The translations under genes and the position numbers were made by a program. A DNA stretch of 64,000 nucleotides from Manduca sexta (lineage: Eukaryota > Arthropoda > Insecta > Lepidoptera > Sphingidae). Under the pieces are notes generated by a model, which saw nothing but the letters and a program-made list of their open reading frames with translations, ran no database searches and was not told where the DNA came from. Below are positions 45,841-56,970 of the stretch, piece after piece (the first letter of the stretch is position 1; each line of letters opens with the position of its first letter). Where the stretch lies: the NCBI RefSeq assembly GCF_014839805.1, contig NC_051140.1, positions 7,895,826-7,959,825 on the forward strand, in the 5' to 3' direction.

Positions 45841-48076
45841 CTTAATAACTATTTAATTCGTCTTTATTTATCGCTTCAGACATATTTTCTGCTATATGGA
45901 ATAATTTGTGACTCAATTTACCTAAGGATTTAATTAGGCGGTAGGTAGTAGCCAATTTACAAAGTTGTTTAAACTGCAAGATTCAGTGCAAGCACTTACA
46001 AAGTTGGTCCGAAATTGTTCACAGGAAGGTTCATACGTAAACTATTATTACCATTAATTCTAGGGATATTTAGAATGTTTGATTTATTATCATATTTATG
46101 AAAATCTTTTTGTGTCTTTACATTTATCCTAAAGTCATGAGTAATATCGTTTTTAACATTTACAAATCTTGAAGTTTAATGTTAGCTAGAAGCGATAATT
46201 TATTATATAACGCATACTGTATAAAAAAATTATAACATTTGTCTGTTCCAATAAGTTGTTTCCATATCATATTATTACCGTCTGGAGCCAGTCTTATATG
46301 TATATGGGTCAGTAAAGTGTAATACTAAAAAAACTCTTTAATATCATATTGTGATATGATCAGGGGATTATAAAATTTGAAATAAAAACAGCATAACAAC
46401 TTACAAGAGATCTCTCAAAAATAAGTTTACCTAATATAATCTATATATTTAATTCTGCGATAAGCCTATGTAACAGTCTCGAATTGTCTTTGCCAGAAAG
46501 AGAAACATCTGGCAATCCTAATGTAGACATACTTATACATAGTAATGAACTGGGTAACTGTCCGTCTGCGTCCCAAAGGAAGTATTACCATTGTGGACAC
46601 TAAAATTGTTGGAGCATAACGCTTGTCCAGCGGAGCGTGCCATGTCTTCGCAAAAACCGTACATCTCCTAGTATTTACTACACGAAAACAATCCCTATTG
46701 TTAAGACGATAAAGTCGGGAGGGACCGCACGAGATTTTGGTAAGTATTTTCCGTTGACGTTTATTGCAACCGCCGGATTACTTGCAAGGAAATAATATTA
46801 ACATTGCGATAGTTGTAGTTCGTGTTACTGGTAACCTCTTCTCTGTGGTGTAAAACCCAAAACTATTGAGGAATATGTTAACAATTTTACACTTGAGCGT
46901 TATGCATATTGGAATATAGATGTATTTACTTACAGTTCGGTATTGAATTAGTTGACCTTATCAATTTTGCTTGTATTCACTAAATTCAGTGCATCAGAAA
47001 TTCAATATTTTTTTTAAAATATACAAACCATGACAATTCCTGTAAATTTTTCTATTTATATTAGTTATGCCATGAGCAAAATATTTTTTACGCAACGGTG
47101 ACATTACAAATCTATGTACTTCTATTTTTAACATTGGTCATAAAATTGATCACGAGAAATGCGGCAATCAACATAGAAACTTGATCAATAAACAGTCGTC
47201 TAACTTTGGAGTTAATAGTATCGGTACTAACTACCAAACCGAAACCGAACAAGCATTTAAAATACATAAAAAATTACACCAAACACTTTTAATTACATCT
47301 ACATTGTTTGTTACAAATGGATCGATGGGTTTATCTATAAAAATAAATCAAAAAATCAACAATGTAAAATCAACTCTAACTCTTAGGAACTAAGTTGGAA
47401 ATAAAACGTTACAATTACAAATAAACTGATGGCATGTACAGATAATTTGTCGATGGAGCGCAGGAACTGTTTAAGCAATTAAAGACGAAAATAAGAACAA
47501 AGAGTTTGAACACACGAGAATGTTTTATGTTTTCCTTGATACGTCACGTATACTTTATGGTAAAGTAAAGTAAATAACCTGGGATAAAGTTTACAAAAGA
47601 AGGTATACAAGAAATATTTGAAGTTCGTCGTTTGCTCTTAAAAGGTTTAAACGTTCAAAGGTGAAATGGAGTCACGATCACCAGACGTTATTAGGTTGAA
47701 AAAGATATGCCCTTTTATTATTCCCATAAAACAAGCCTTGACTCTTAAAAGGAGTGAAATTTTCTAGTATGTACACTTTAGTATATTTAGAAAATTAAGT
47801 ACTGAGCGTCTATTTTGAAAAGTTCATGAACCCAATACATTAATTTATTATATCATATCCAAGTAAATAGAAATCCTACGACACCGTGACTTAAAACAGA
47901 CAAAATTTAAAACAAGTTAGTAAATTTAATCTCATCATGACTCAAATCATATCAACAAAACGACCACGCATTTGATATTACTTCACCACGAAGCCCCTAC
48001 ATACAGTGACTAATGACCGGAACCGAATGTTTCCTACAAAATTTGTCACAACAAACCGTCTGTACAAGTTGTTTAG
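45841..48076. other. AT-rich stretch; weak donor-like patch
   Basis: Around 46600-46740 a GC-richer patch ends at TTTTG|GTAAGT with an open frame behind it, but no convincing protein signature. The rest shows nothing recognisable. Confidence 0.35.
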
Positions 48077-48247
48077 AAAATAAACTTCACAGAATGTTTG
48101 CGAACGCAATGCAGTTTGTTAAACACGTCCCGATACTTAAATATCCATCAAATGTTCGATACAGGAAACGTTGCAAGCTGCGCTGGACTAGCACTCCGAG
48201 AAAATCGTCTAAATGCATCAATGCAACAGTTTCTGCATTATTATTGG
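48077..48247 (+). CDS. Candidate internal coding exon, unidentified
   Basis: The frame is open for 57 whole codons between an acceptor-like ttgtttag (ending 48076) and a TGG|GTAAGG donor at 48248, phase 0 on both sides. The predicted peptide includes ECLRTQCSLLN, RYLNIHQMFDTG, SCAGLALREN and ends QFLHYYW. It has three cysteines and a hydrophobic mix compatible with a folded protein, but I do not recognise the family. Frames on the minus strand are open over the same bases, which weakens the call. A family H fragment begins 35 bases downstream. Neither neighbouring exon is identifiable. Confidence 0.28.
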
Positions 48248-48281
48248 GTAAGGTTACAAGGACTCTATTCTTTAAACTAAC

Positions 48282-48370
48282 TTTGCTCGTGGCTTCACCC
48301 ACGTGCAAGATTTTGTAGAATAAAAATCCTGCTTTATATTTTCGTAGCATAAAATGGAGCCTATATGTTA
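48282..48370 (-). repeat. Family H fragment
   Basis: tttgctcgtggcttcacccacgtgcaagatttt, aataaaaatcctgc and cataaaatggagcctatatgtta are a degenerate reverse H end. Confidence 0.55.
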
Positions 48371-48709
48371 AGTTAGACCTCTAGCAATATTTCCGTGAAA
48401 CATCATTCGATTCCAAGCAGCATTTTTTGTAGGATGCGTGTACAAACAGACTGATAAAAATTGAAAAGACTGTTGTTTTCGCTTTCGTTGTTTTAATAAA
48501 AAGCCCCATATTCGTTTTTTATTCAATATCTGTAATGTTCAGACATGAGCTTGGTACATTTTGCTTGTCTTAAAATAGTGATGAAGGGTGAAAATATTAT
48601 AAATGAAGCTAAAGTGATTACTATTTTAGTCACAATACTTTTTTTATCGCAGCTGAATTGTGAGACGGGCATGCCGCTGGATTAATACTAAGCGATATAA
48701 TTGACCGTA

Positions 48710-48990
48710 GAAGAACGAAAGTCACCGACATAGCCCATCGGATTAGCATGCTAAAGTGGCAGTGGGCAGGGCACATAGCTCGCAGAATTGATGGCCGAAG
48801 GGGCAAGAAGGTTCTGGAGTTGAGGTCACGTACTGGCAAGCGCAGCGTCGGATGTCAACCCACGAGGTGGACAGATGACCTCATAAAAGTCGCATGAGGT
48901 CGCTGGATGCGGGCCGCTTTTATAAGGCGATCTGGAAATCTTTAGGGAGGCCGATGTTCAGCAGTGGACATCCTGCGGCTGATGATGATG
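48710..48990 (+). mobile_element. RTE-type LINE, 5'-truncated 3' end with target duplication
   Basis: The frame beginning at 48709 encodes the C-terminal tail typical of RTE-like LINE polyproteins after the reverse transcriptase: VTDIAHRISMLKWQWAGHIA, then GRRGKKVLELRSRTGKRSVG and PTRWTDDLIKVA. A TGA at 48895-48897 interrupts where related elements read Gly; the same frame then continues GRWMRAA. The 3' end has agcagtggacatcctgcggct and (GAT)n. A perfect 13-bp duplication, ataattgaccgta, is at 48697-48709 and 48991-49003. Only about 280 bp were copied, so the element is dead on arrival. Its type of machinery is a plausible source of trans-mobilisation for SINEs with similar tails. Confidence 0.9.
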
Positions 48991-49003
48991 ATAATTGACC
49001 GTA

Positions 49004-51026
49004 AGTAGTAGCAACATCATACAAACGCAACATAAAACGCTACTCGAAATTCGATGTCATTTAATTTTGATGCTTGTGATTAATTAGGACACCAATACGT
49101 CAATCACGTGTTAGTCTTTCAACCAAACCCAACAACACAGAGTCGTGTCGTATTTTTTGCCATATTCTAAGTATCCACAACTTTGATATTACAAAGGAAT
49201 AGTATTAGTTATCATAGTTTCTCAAACTGCCAATTTGATATTTTCAAAGAGGAGCCGATATAAGCTGTTCTCTTTTGCCACTGGCATTTATGCATGATGT
49301 CAATTCTACGTACCTCACGTGGCATTATTTGAGATCTATTCATCTAACTCGATAGTCTTTTGGTTCAGATTATTTGACATATTTTATGCTAGAATCAGTA
49401 CACATAAATAAATCGCGTGTGGAATATTGCCTCAGTAATCAAGACTCGAAACAAATACTCGACGATCACAAAACAAGTCCCCGCAATTTTTCCCCGATAC
49501 AACCCCTAAATAAACTTTCGGGGTGATAACATTAAGAACACACCCTCGTAAAATACGTGTTGGTAATTTATTTTACGCCCCATAAAACATTCAGTGATAA
49601 ACAGCACAATGATAATATAGATATAAAAAAATCACATTTCTGTTTGTATACAATAAATTTGGAGGAATTTACGATTTTATAAGAAAACCATAAAGTTCAT
49701 AGGCAAAAAATAGTGACTTCGGATGGGGGATGTAAATTTTTATCGCATGATAATACGTAAATATTTTATGATAATAAAATCATACGCGCGGTTATCTACT
49801 TTTATATGATTTTTATGGAACACTGACTGACTTCATTTCATGTCAGTAGTAGTAGTCGGGTATTGGTTGAAAAGGAATAAATATTTTTTCTTCAAATAGC
49901 AATAATAATCAATCAAATACTGGTTTAATATTATTGTTGACACAACGATTATAAAAATAATGCTAAACATTAAAAATTGTTAAGGCATTGTTCTATATAA
50001 ACACATATTGTATTTTGATAAGTTCTCGACTAATAAATTTACTCTCCGTATATGTTAAGATGAAATAGATAATACAACAGCAGATAAATATATCGTCACT
50101 TATTATCTTGACGAAACAGTTCTTAAGTTGAGCATAAACTATCATTAATTTATTAACTATTACATTTTTACAAATCATTTTGAATATTTTCGTTTTCAAG
50201 TAAAGAGAAATTGAACTTAACAACGCAATATATCAAAGAATAGATATAGCATTTTCAACTCCATTTAGGTTATGAAGAAATTGCTCTATTAAAACAGCTA
50301 TAATGTTTTTATATGCGTTTACCATTAAATTAAACGCCAGAACCCCTAGTTCCGTACCCCACAATAATATCTAAGGGTGAAATAAAATAACACTTACTTT
50401 AATATACAGTGGGCTCTAAGATATTTAAAAAATATTTATAAAGGGAGTCAAAGTATATATTGAGTTTGGCAGCGTTTAGAAATGAAGATGAATCATGAGG
50501 TTTGAACATAAAACGAAAATATATTTTGAATTTTCATAATATTTTTATATGAAATCAGCATATTGGCGTTATTTAAGTATTAACATGTTTACTCTATTAT
50601 CTATAATATTAAACGGTGACAGCACAACATAAATAACTTTTGGTTGTGACCAAACGACGACAATTTAATACAAAAATAGCTGGAAAAGACTAATAAAGAC
50701 TCACAATAACCCGGCTAACCCATATTGTTATTGTTCGAAGTTCTGAACCAAAACCTTTCTTCGAAGCTAACAGCGTCTAGCTTCGATTATAAAAATGTAC
50801 ACGTACACAAATTTTCCAGTGATTTATGAATACAAATTGAAAGGAGCAGTGAACGGAACCAGCCAGTGTTGGGACAAAGAAAAGTTTGGTCCGAACCTCC
50901 CCAGCGCGACTGACTAAACTACTGGCAAGCACTTTGTGAATTTCACGAACGATCAAAACTTGTTTTGGTATAATTGATTTTAGTTCCAGCTTTTCTAATT
51001 TGCATACAGTTTTATATATTTTTTAG
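49004..51026. other. AT-rich stretch without recognised gene
   Basis: A GC-mixed patch at 50845-50945 (ggaaccagccagtgttggg, cgaacctccccagcgcgactg) has no signature. The minus-strand 76-codon frame at 49993-50223 is AT-driven. Confidence 0.35.
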
Positions 51027-51106
51027 TTTCAAGCGATACTTGATTTTTGCCAATTAAGAGATTAACAGTTAGCAATTACAAGTTACAGAATGAGCAGTTA
51101 AAAGAG
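51027..51106 (+). other. Candidate non-coding exon
   Basis: A T-rich acceptor (tatatattttttag, ending 51026) and a perfect AG|GTAAGT donor (51107) bracket 80 bases that are closed in all plus-strand frames. It could be an untranslated exon or an lncRNA exon; chance pairing of splice signals in T-rich DNA is a serious alternative. Confidence 0.2.
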
Positions 51107-51625
51107 GTAAGTAAAATAATTTGTATCATTCTTTTAACTTATTTTCCCAGCAAATTAAAAATCTACTTAATTCTGATATGAAAGCGAAACTGCCTCACGA
51201 TTATTGAAGCTGTTCATTAAACACTCTCAAGTATGTTGTTATTATTTTAAACGTAGTTCGAAGAAGACAAAGAAACTAAATACATAGAAGATGGCATATT
51301 TCTTATGACTTATACAAATGATATAAAACGAAGAAAATAGTGATTAACTTATAACATGAACAAAGATTTTACGTAGAAAAGTTGAAGGCATTTCATACAC
51401 GACTACTGAGAAACACTACCAGAGAGTAAAGAAAGAAAACGTTGTTTTAACATTTCAATATGGTTGATGTAAAGTAATGCTACAGTAACGTGACGATGAA
51501 GGTTAAACATGAATTTTAGGAAGACAAAGTAAAGCAACCTTTGAAATATGACAAGTATAAAATGAGTTAAACAGAATAACGGTTATTTAGGAAGCTGGTA
51601 AAATTTTTTTTACATACAGACATAT

Positions 51626-51895
51626 CGCCCTTTATCGCCTTAGGTTAAGCAAAGGTGTAACCAGGGCATACGCTTTGTCGCTCTACGTGTTCCGTCCCAT
51701 GATGTGATAGGGGGCGTGCCTAACGCCATATCGAGCATAAATTCCAGATTCCGGGCTGATGTTGAGTAGAGAAACCCAATATCACTTTGCCCGACGTTGA
51801 ATTTAGAACCCTGGACCTCAGAGCCACCGCTCTGTACAGTACCCCGTACCGCGGACGTGACACAAATACGTCACCGAATCAGTCCTTTGCTACAT
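51626..51895 (-). mobile_element. SINE family B copy
   Basis: Minus strand: cggtgacgtatttgtgtcac head, ggtacgggg, gaggtccagggttctaaattc in place of the B box, agtgatattgggtttctctactcaacatcagcccgg, cctatcacatcatgggacgg, agcgacaaagcg, ending near gcgataaagggcgat. The order matches 30127-30395; the box motifs have decayed. Confidence 0.88.
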
Positions 51896-51947
51896 TGTTA
51901 AATGATCTGGGTCGTATTTTCTTCTTTATTTGTGCTATGACTAGTGT

Positions 51948-52216
51948 TTAAGGTTATAGCTTAAGGTCCATTTTCATACATTTTGTTTCACCTTTAATCT
52001 GGGTAACTAAACAAGTATTGACAATTTTAATATGACGAAACTTTAAAGGCCGAAATATCCATGCATATTAATTATTTTTACGTTTTTCTTTCAACTGCGA
52101 GAACTAATCACTAACTAGACGTGAATTTAAATTCTTTACTTGTCAATACTTGTTTAGTTACCCAGATTAAAGGTGAAACAAAATGTATGAAAATGGACCT
52201 TAAGCTATAACCTTAA
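51948..52216. mobile_element. MITE-like element with perfect 77-bp inverted arms
   Basis: Arm 51948-52024 (ttaaggttatagcttaagg .. gtattgacaa) and arm 52140-52216 are exact reverse complements, with 115 bp of AT-rich non-coding sequence between them. The outermost bases are TTAA on both sides, which would suit a TTAA target duplication of the piggyBac type followed by 73-bp terminal repeats starting GGTTATAGC. There is no transposase frame. Perfect arms imply a recent insertion or selection for pairing. The class is inferred only from TTAA, which being self-complementary could also be part of the arm. Confidence 0.9.
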
Positions 52217-52243
52217 TACGAAACAGGACAATCAGATTTTTTT

Positions 52244-52545
52244 ATAAATGCACGACAAAGTGGCCGCACTGCACCTCTTACAAACCACCCCATTTTCACA
52301 CTACTACCACACTCCCCTTAATATCTTAAGGCGAGTGTGGTCCAAGAGGATGTCGGCTGACGACAGATAACACCTCGGCAGTCGACACAATTATACCAGC
52401 TTGTTGGAAGTTGGATATAATACTGAGGCTGATCCCGAAACGCGACACACTTACGTGGGCCATTATGTTGGGTTTTAATATCTTGTGTACGTGGTAGCTA
52501 TCCGGACGGATATAAAAAATATCCTCCCACCAGCAAAGTTTAGAA
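52244..52545 (+). repeat. Dispersed repeat, family D, longest copy
   Basis: Blocks in order: gcacgacaaagtggccgcactgcacc, gtgtggtccaagaggatgtcggctgacg, gcagtcgacacaattataccagc, gaggctgatcccgaaacgcg, cacttacgtgggccattatg, gggttttaatatcttgtg, ggatataaaaaatatcctcccaccagcaaag. It carries an insertion of cacactaccacactcccc-type text near 52295. The minus-strand frame 52326-52550 is a shadow. Confidence 0.75.
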
Positions 52546-53726
52546 AACACGAATTGTCAATGCATGACACTACCACAATCTAGATAGTGAACTACAAGCC
52601 ATACTAAGCTTTAATATTGATTTTACAAGATCAAGATTCTAACATCCCAAACTTCGTAAGTAGGGACAACACCAAATTGAATATACAAAACCGATATCCC
52701 AGTGATATGTGGACAGCCTTACCCCGCGGTGTACTAAGGGCAATACAGTGTAACTTTATTCCAACGTTTTAAGGCTTTATTGTTGGTTTATTTTATTGAC
52801 AATCCGGGGTTTTTGGGACGCTGATCCGGGAAATTGCCAATATAACGCCCCTAGATAACTAAGATAATGGAGGAGATAAATTTAATTGTGTCGGTTGACT
52901 TGTATTGAGGGATTTAAAGATTGTTTATCTCGGATTCGGATCGTATGGCTCCCCCTTGTGTTATCTTTAACGCGATAAAATTGACTGAGAATTAAAAATG
53001 ACCACAAATGATATCGATTTGACCTACCAGATATGTTTACGGCATTTATCAGCGAGATCGATTGTGCAGTAGCTTTAACGAACTTTACAGCAATCGGCCA
53101 ATATTAACATTAAGTCTATTGTTTTCAAATTTGTTTTTAAGATGCCGTTGGTCAGTTACCATAAAAAGTATTATGAATTAGCATTTATATTTTTATGATC
53201 ATACTTCTCAAGACCGATATTAATAGTAGCAAAAATATTAAGAGGGATAGGGGATAATAAAAACTGAATGAAACAAAAACCAATTTTCTTCTTTTAAATA
53301 ACTCTCCGCACATTTAGATCATTTTTGTATCAACAATATATCAAAATAATGTTGTTAATATGACATCAGGAAACAGCATCGTATACTATAAATATACTTA
53401 CGAAGCACTCTGAGAAATGTTTCCTCTCAACTGAAAATGACACCATTAGAGCACGACGTGTCGTCTCGGCGTAAAGTAAATATTGTCATTTATTGACCAG
53501 ACTCTTGAAAACATGTTTTCGAAGTAATAGAAAATATAATAATATTAGCTGTATCATAGCGATCGACTTATCGATAGGATATGTCATGTCATTTTTCCTG
53601 TTTTCTATTAGCGTTAACGATTGTAGAAAGGAATCTTGGATATGGTCTCCGTTAATGTACTGTCAGATTGCTGGAATATAGGACTCATCTGCCACTGAGT
53701 ATTTAAGGTGCTAGTAGTCTTCGCAA

Positions 53727-53768
53727 TGCCGGCATAGTGCGGTTTGGCAGACTTCATGCACCCGTCAC
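53727..53768 (-). mobile_element. Relic of SINE family A
   Basis: gcatagtgcggtttggcagacttcatgcaccc matches the family block gcctagtgcggattggtagacttcacacaccc in reverse orientation. Only about 40 bases survive. Confidence 0.5.
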
Positions 53769-54034
53769 TATTAAAGTATAAAAAAAAACGGTTTCAAAAT
53801 CGGTCGCAGACTGATATGAGAGTACAGACTAATAACACACGTCTTTTTTTTCTTCGGAGGTTAAAAATATACCGTTTATATATTTTTAATTTGCACTGTT
53901 TACGACATAATTTGTGTTTTCATTCTTATATCACGGTATATTTGAATCGTTTTTCAATTTATTGTCAGTTATTAAAGAAAAAAGATTAAAACATCAAAAA
54001 AAAATTATTAAAAAATCTTGAACTCCCACATGGA

Positions 54035-54165
54035 TCAATCTAGAACATGGTCGAACCGTGTGCCAAATTTCAAGCTATTTCGTCAGTAGTTTCTGCGTTT
54101 ACTTCTAACAAACCTCCAAACATATTCACAAACTTTCGAATTTATAGCATTAGTAAGAAGTAATT
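54035..54165 (-). repeat. Family H fragment (5' side)
   Basis: gtgccaaatttcaagctatttcgtcagtagtttctgcgtttacttctaacaaac .. cacaaactttcgaatttatagcattagtaag is the reverse of the H 5' region seen at 3190-3293. Confidence 0.65.
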
Positions 54166-54782
54166 TAGTACAAAGTAAGATAGGTTTATACAAACTAAAT
54201 TACATAGTACACACATTACAAACTTGCTCAAAAAATCGGCACCGTTAAACCAAACGTAGGTACCAAGCGCATTGCGCATACATTGTTTTAAATGCAGTAA
54301 TAGATTCTACCAGACGGGATACTAAAATCAAAATGTAAATCGCTTCGATCGACGCTATCTTATATTTTTCTAAATAGAACAAAGGAATGAAGAAAAGTAA
54401 TCTAAATCACATTAAATCCTGCTTTATATTCCTTCGGAGGAACGAGAGGCGTCGTGTTGATGAAACGAATGTTTATACAAATAAAGTGCTCCAAAGATTT
54501 AATATGACCGAGGAACTAGCGTGCGGCAAATAATTAATTTACCCACTTAGAAAGAGTTATGTTTGTTGGGAGAATTTATATTCTTTTGCGACGAGTCGTT
54601 AGAATTTATATCCGTTTTGCCCGCATTTCCTCTTGGATAGAACTTGGAGACTAAAGTAAATTGGTGCTCTTCATCTCGTCATATGGTTTCCTTGAACATT
54701 CAAATCGGTATTCACCCATTTTAGTAGTATTAATAATGAGAAGGTGAAAAAATATTTTTAAATCTTTATATATATTATAGAC

Positions 54783-54965
54783 GCTGTTGCTCGCAGCTTC
54801 GTTCGCATGATTAACCTTTCCTGCTCAGAAGTTCATAACTTTATAAAGCCACCTTATAGAAATATAATAATAGAGAAACTTTATACAGCATAGAAACACG
54901 TCAGCGCCACCTTTTTAAAAATCCCATTATTTCCCATGACTGCAAAATATGGCTACCTTTGGTCC
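54783..54965 (-). repeat. Family H fragment (3' side)
   Basis: gttgctcgcagcttcgttcgcatga, ataaagccaccttatag, cagcgccacctttttaaaaatccc and atttcccatgac match blocks of the H copy at 2970-3293. Confidence 0.6.
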
Positions 54966-55177
54966 TCATTACGATGCCGAATTAAAAAGCAAATAAAATG
55001 TCAAATGTTCCAGCTTGCCAACCTCAAAACAATGGCATAAACGCGCCCACACAATTTAGTTACGTTATACTTCAGCGCATGCTTTTCAAAATTGGCTACA
55101 TGTTGTATAATATTTTTGTTGTTAATTTAATAAATACACAGTGCTGTTTAAGTAAAATATAGCCCTACGAACAAGCA

Positions 55178-55734
55178 ATGGCCTGCGTTATTGTGGGGTG
55201 TAAATCTCATTCTTCTCGTAAAGAAAATGAAACTGAAATCATCAGCTTCCATCGGCGAGTAAACAAAAACACCTAAAACTGTACATAAGGGCAAAAAGTG
55301 TTATCAATTATACTTTATTATGCTGTAGTCATATTATAATCTGCTGTTGGCCATTCGATACAGTCATTATTAAGTATTTTTCATTTTTACCAATTTACGT
55401 AGTCGTGTTCAATAGTGTTGTGCTGCATATTCTATCGACAACATAGATATTAGTATATTGTAGTTTACTATTTTGCATAAATTGCCTTTTACTTTCAATA
55501 TACGGTGGTGTAGTGGTAAAAGCCACTTGGAAAACGTGCGCGAAGGCTGGGGTCGAGGAAACTATCTGAATTTCATAGTGTGTTTCATACAATGTGTTTC
55601 ATTGCAGATTCCCCAGAGATGATGTTATGAGGCAAAAATGGATCGTAGCCATAGTTCGTCCCAATTGACATTGGAAAAAACAGCGCCGTGTTTGCTCTAA
55701 GCATTTCGACAAAGCTTTATTAACATTGAAATAA
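55178..55734 (+). pseudogene. Broken two-exon THAP-type zinc-finger domain
   Basis: Exon 1 (55178-55254) begins ATG and encodes MACVIVGCKSHSSRK .. EIISFHR. Exon 2 (55608-55734) encodes FPRDDVMRQKWIVAIV, RPN, then HWKKQRRVCSKHFDKA. Joined, this is the start of a THAP domain: C3-x4-C8, the SFHRFP motif, the conserved Trp (KW), and C-x2-H-F, with 46 positions between the second and third Cys, inside the family's 35-53 range. THAP domains bind zinc and DNA and occur in chromatin factors and in P-element-type transposases. Breaks: the TGA at 55666-55668 sits where relatives have an aromatic residue after Asn; the intron (55255-55607) starts GCGAGT rather than GTGAGT; the frame ends at TAA 55732 before the AVPTIF-type end. 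Because the intron is kept, it is not a processed copy. A degenerate gene or old transposon are both possible. Confidence 0.8.
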
Positions 55735-55862
55735 TTTATCAAACATATGTGACATGTATGATACCGCTGTGTTTTAATTTTACTGTCCCATTTTAGTTTC
55801 TTCTGTCAAACCACCCCTCTTGGGTATCTTTTAATCCTTAAGAAAGTCAGAAAAGAACAGAA

Positions 55863-56080
55863 GGCGTACTGGCTTTCTCCTAGACGAAATTCCGGCGGAT
55901 TTTTGTTTGTTACTTACAGCGGTTTCCATTCCTTTCGAAATTTTTAACATTTTCTTAATTTAATAATCTAAATGTTAAACCATTTTTGTGTGAATGACAT
56001 TTCGGAAGGCATGGAAACTGCTGTAAATAGTAAATCAAAATTTGACAAAATTTAGTTCGAAGAAAGGCGGTAGTTCTATA
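55863..56080. repeat. Imperfect inverted repeat, ~80-bp arms
   Basis: gtttgttacttacagcggtttccattcctttcgaaat (left, about 55905-55941) pairs with atttcggaaggcatggaaactgctgtaaatagtaaat (right, about 55999-56035) with few mismatches. A weaker match extends outward to about 55863 and 56080. The spacer is about 57 bp and AT-rich. It looks like an aged MITE or fold-back element and lies only 130 bp downstream of the THAP relic. Confidence 0.65.
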
Positions 56081-56509
56081 ATTTATTGTAATTTAACAGC
56101 TTCTTAACGAGTGCTTTCATATACCCAGACCTCATTTGGTACTTGAATATAAAATCAGGGTTTTGATATCTTTTTCTTTTACCTTTATCTAAAATAGCAA
56201 TTTGCAATGGTTTGTAGTTGACTGACCAAGAAGTGTTTATTTTAGCAGGTCTGTGAATTTACCATAACCGATAGACAAAGCATCTATCGGTATGGATATG
56301 ATGTCAGAAGGGATCGCGACACAATTTAATTTCTTGCTGTTTAAGACAGAGTACATTCAAATGTGTTACTTCTATGCTTGTCATTGTTCTGAGGGTAGTT
56401 GTATCACAACAATGGACAATCTAACTTCATTAATCTTAAGATATTAATACTTATATATAATGTTCATTTATCCAAGATTTTACGATATGAATTACACTTA
56501 ACATATTCG
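56081..56509. other. Unassigned sequence
   Basis: A small palindrome-like pair ccgatagacaaagcatctatcgg lies at about 56268-56290 (stem ccgatag/ctatcgg). Nothing else is recognised. Confidence 0.4.
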
Positions 56510-56640
56510 TCAGATAGGCTTACTATATCACACTAACCTTGTGCCAATTTTATCGAAATCCATTCAGCTGTTTCCGTGTTGACTACTAATAAACATCCCA
56601 ACATTTTCACAAACTTTCGCATTTATAACATTAGTAGGAC
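56510..56640 (-). repeat. Family H fragment (5' side)
   Basis: gccaattttatcgaaatccattcagctgtttccgtg .. cacaaactttcgcatttataacattagtagga is the reverse of the H 5' region. Confidence 0.65.
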
Positions 56641-56904
56641 GAGAAGTTAGAATTTACACATATGACCTTTACAATTATAGTAATATAAGATATATAATGG
56701 TCCGAAACGCAAAACAAATGTATTTACAACATACTATTGTTTAATTCTTCATATGTTTACAATAGAATTCAGAAATCTTGCTGCATTAAAACAAAAACTA
56801 TACGAGAAGCGAAAAAACAGTCAAAAGCATGCTTTTGAATTTGAATCATGATGATACTGAGGGACTTTTAAAGTTGAAGTTTAAATGATTGCGACTTCCA
56901 CATA

Positions 56905-56970
56905 AATATATACACACATTCACACATCCACTCACACTTACACTTACACACACGCATACACACTCCTAGG
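56905..56970. repeat. Cryptic CA-rich simple repeat
   Basis: Imperfect cacac, cactcaca and cattcaca units run for about 60 bases (tatacacacattcacacatcc .. cacacgcatacacactcc). Confidence 0.8.

Noticed and set aside
46600..46746. GC-richer open segment ending in TTTTG|GTAAGT
   Set aside because: Donor is good, but acceptor is weak and the peptide has no signature; not enough for an exon call.
55500..55565. tRNA-like text ggtggtgtagtggtaaaagcc inside the THAP intron
   Set aside because: A-box-like only; the B-box region and SINE body cannot be recognised.
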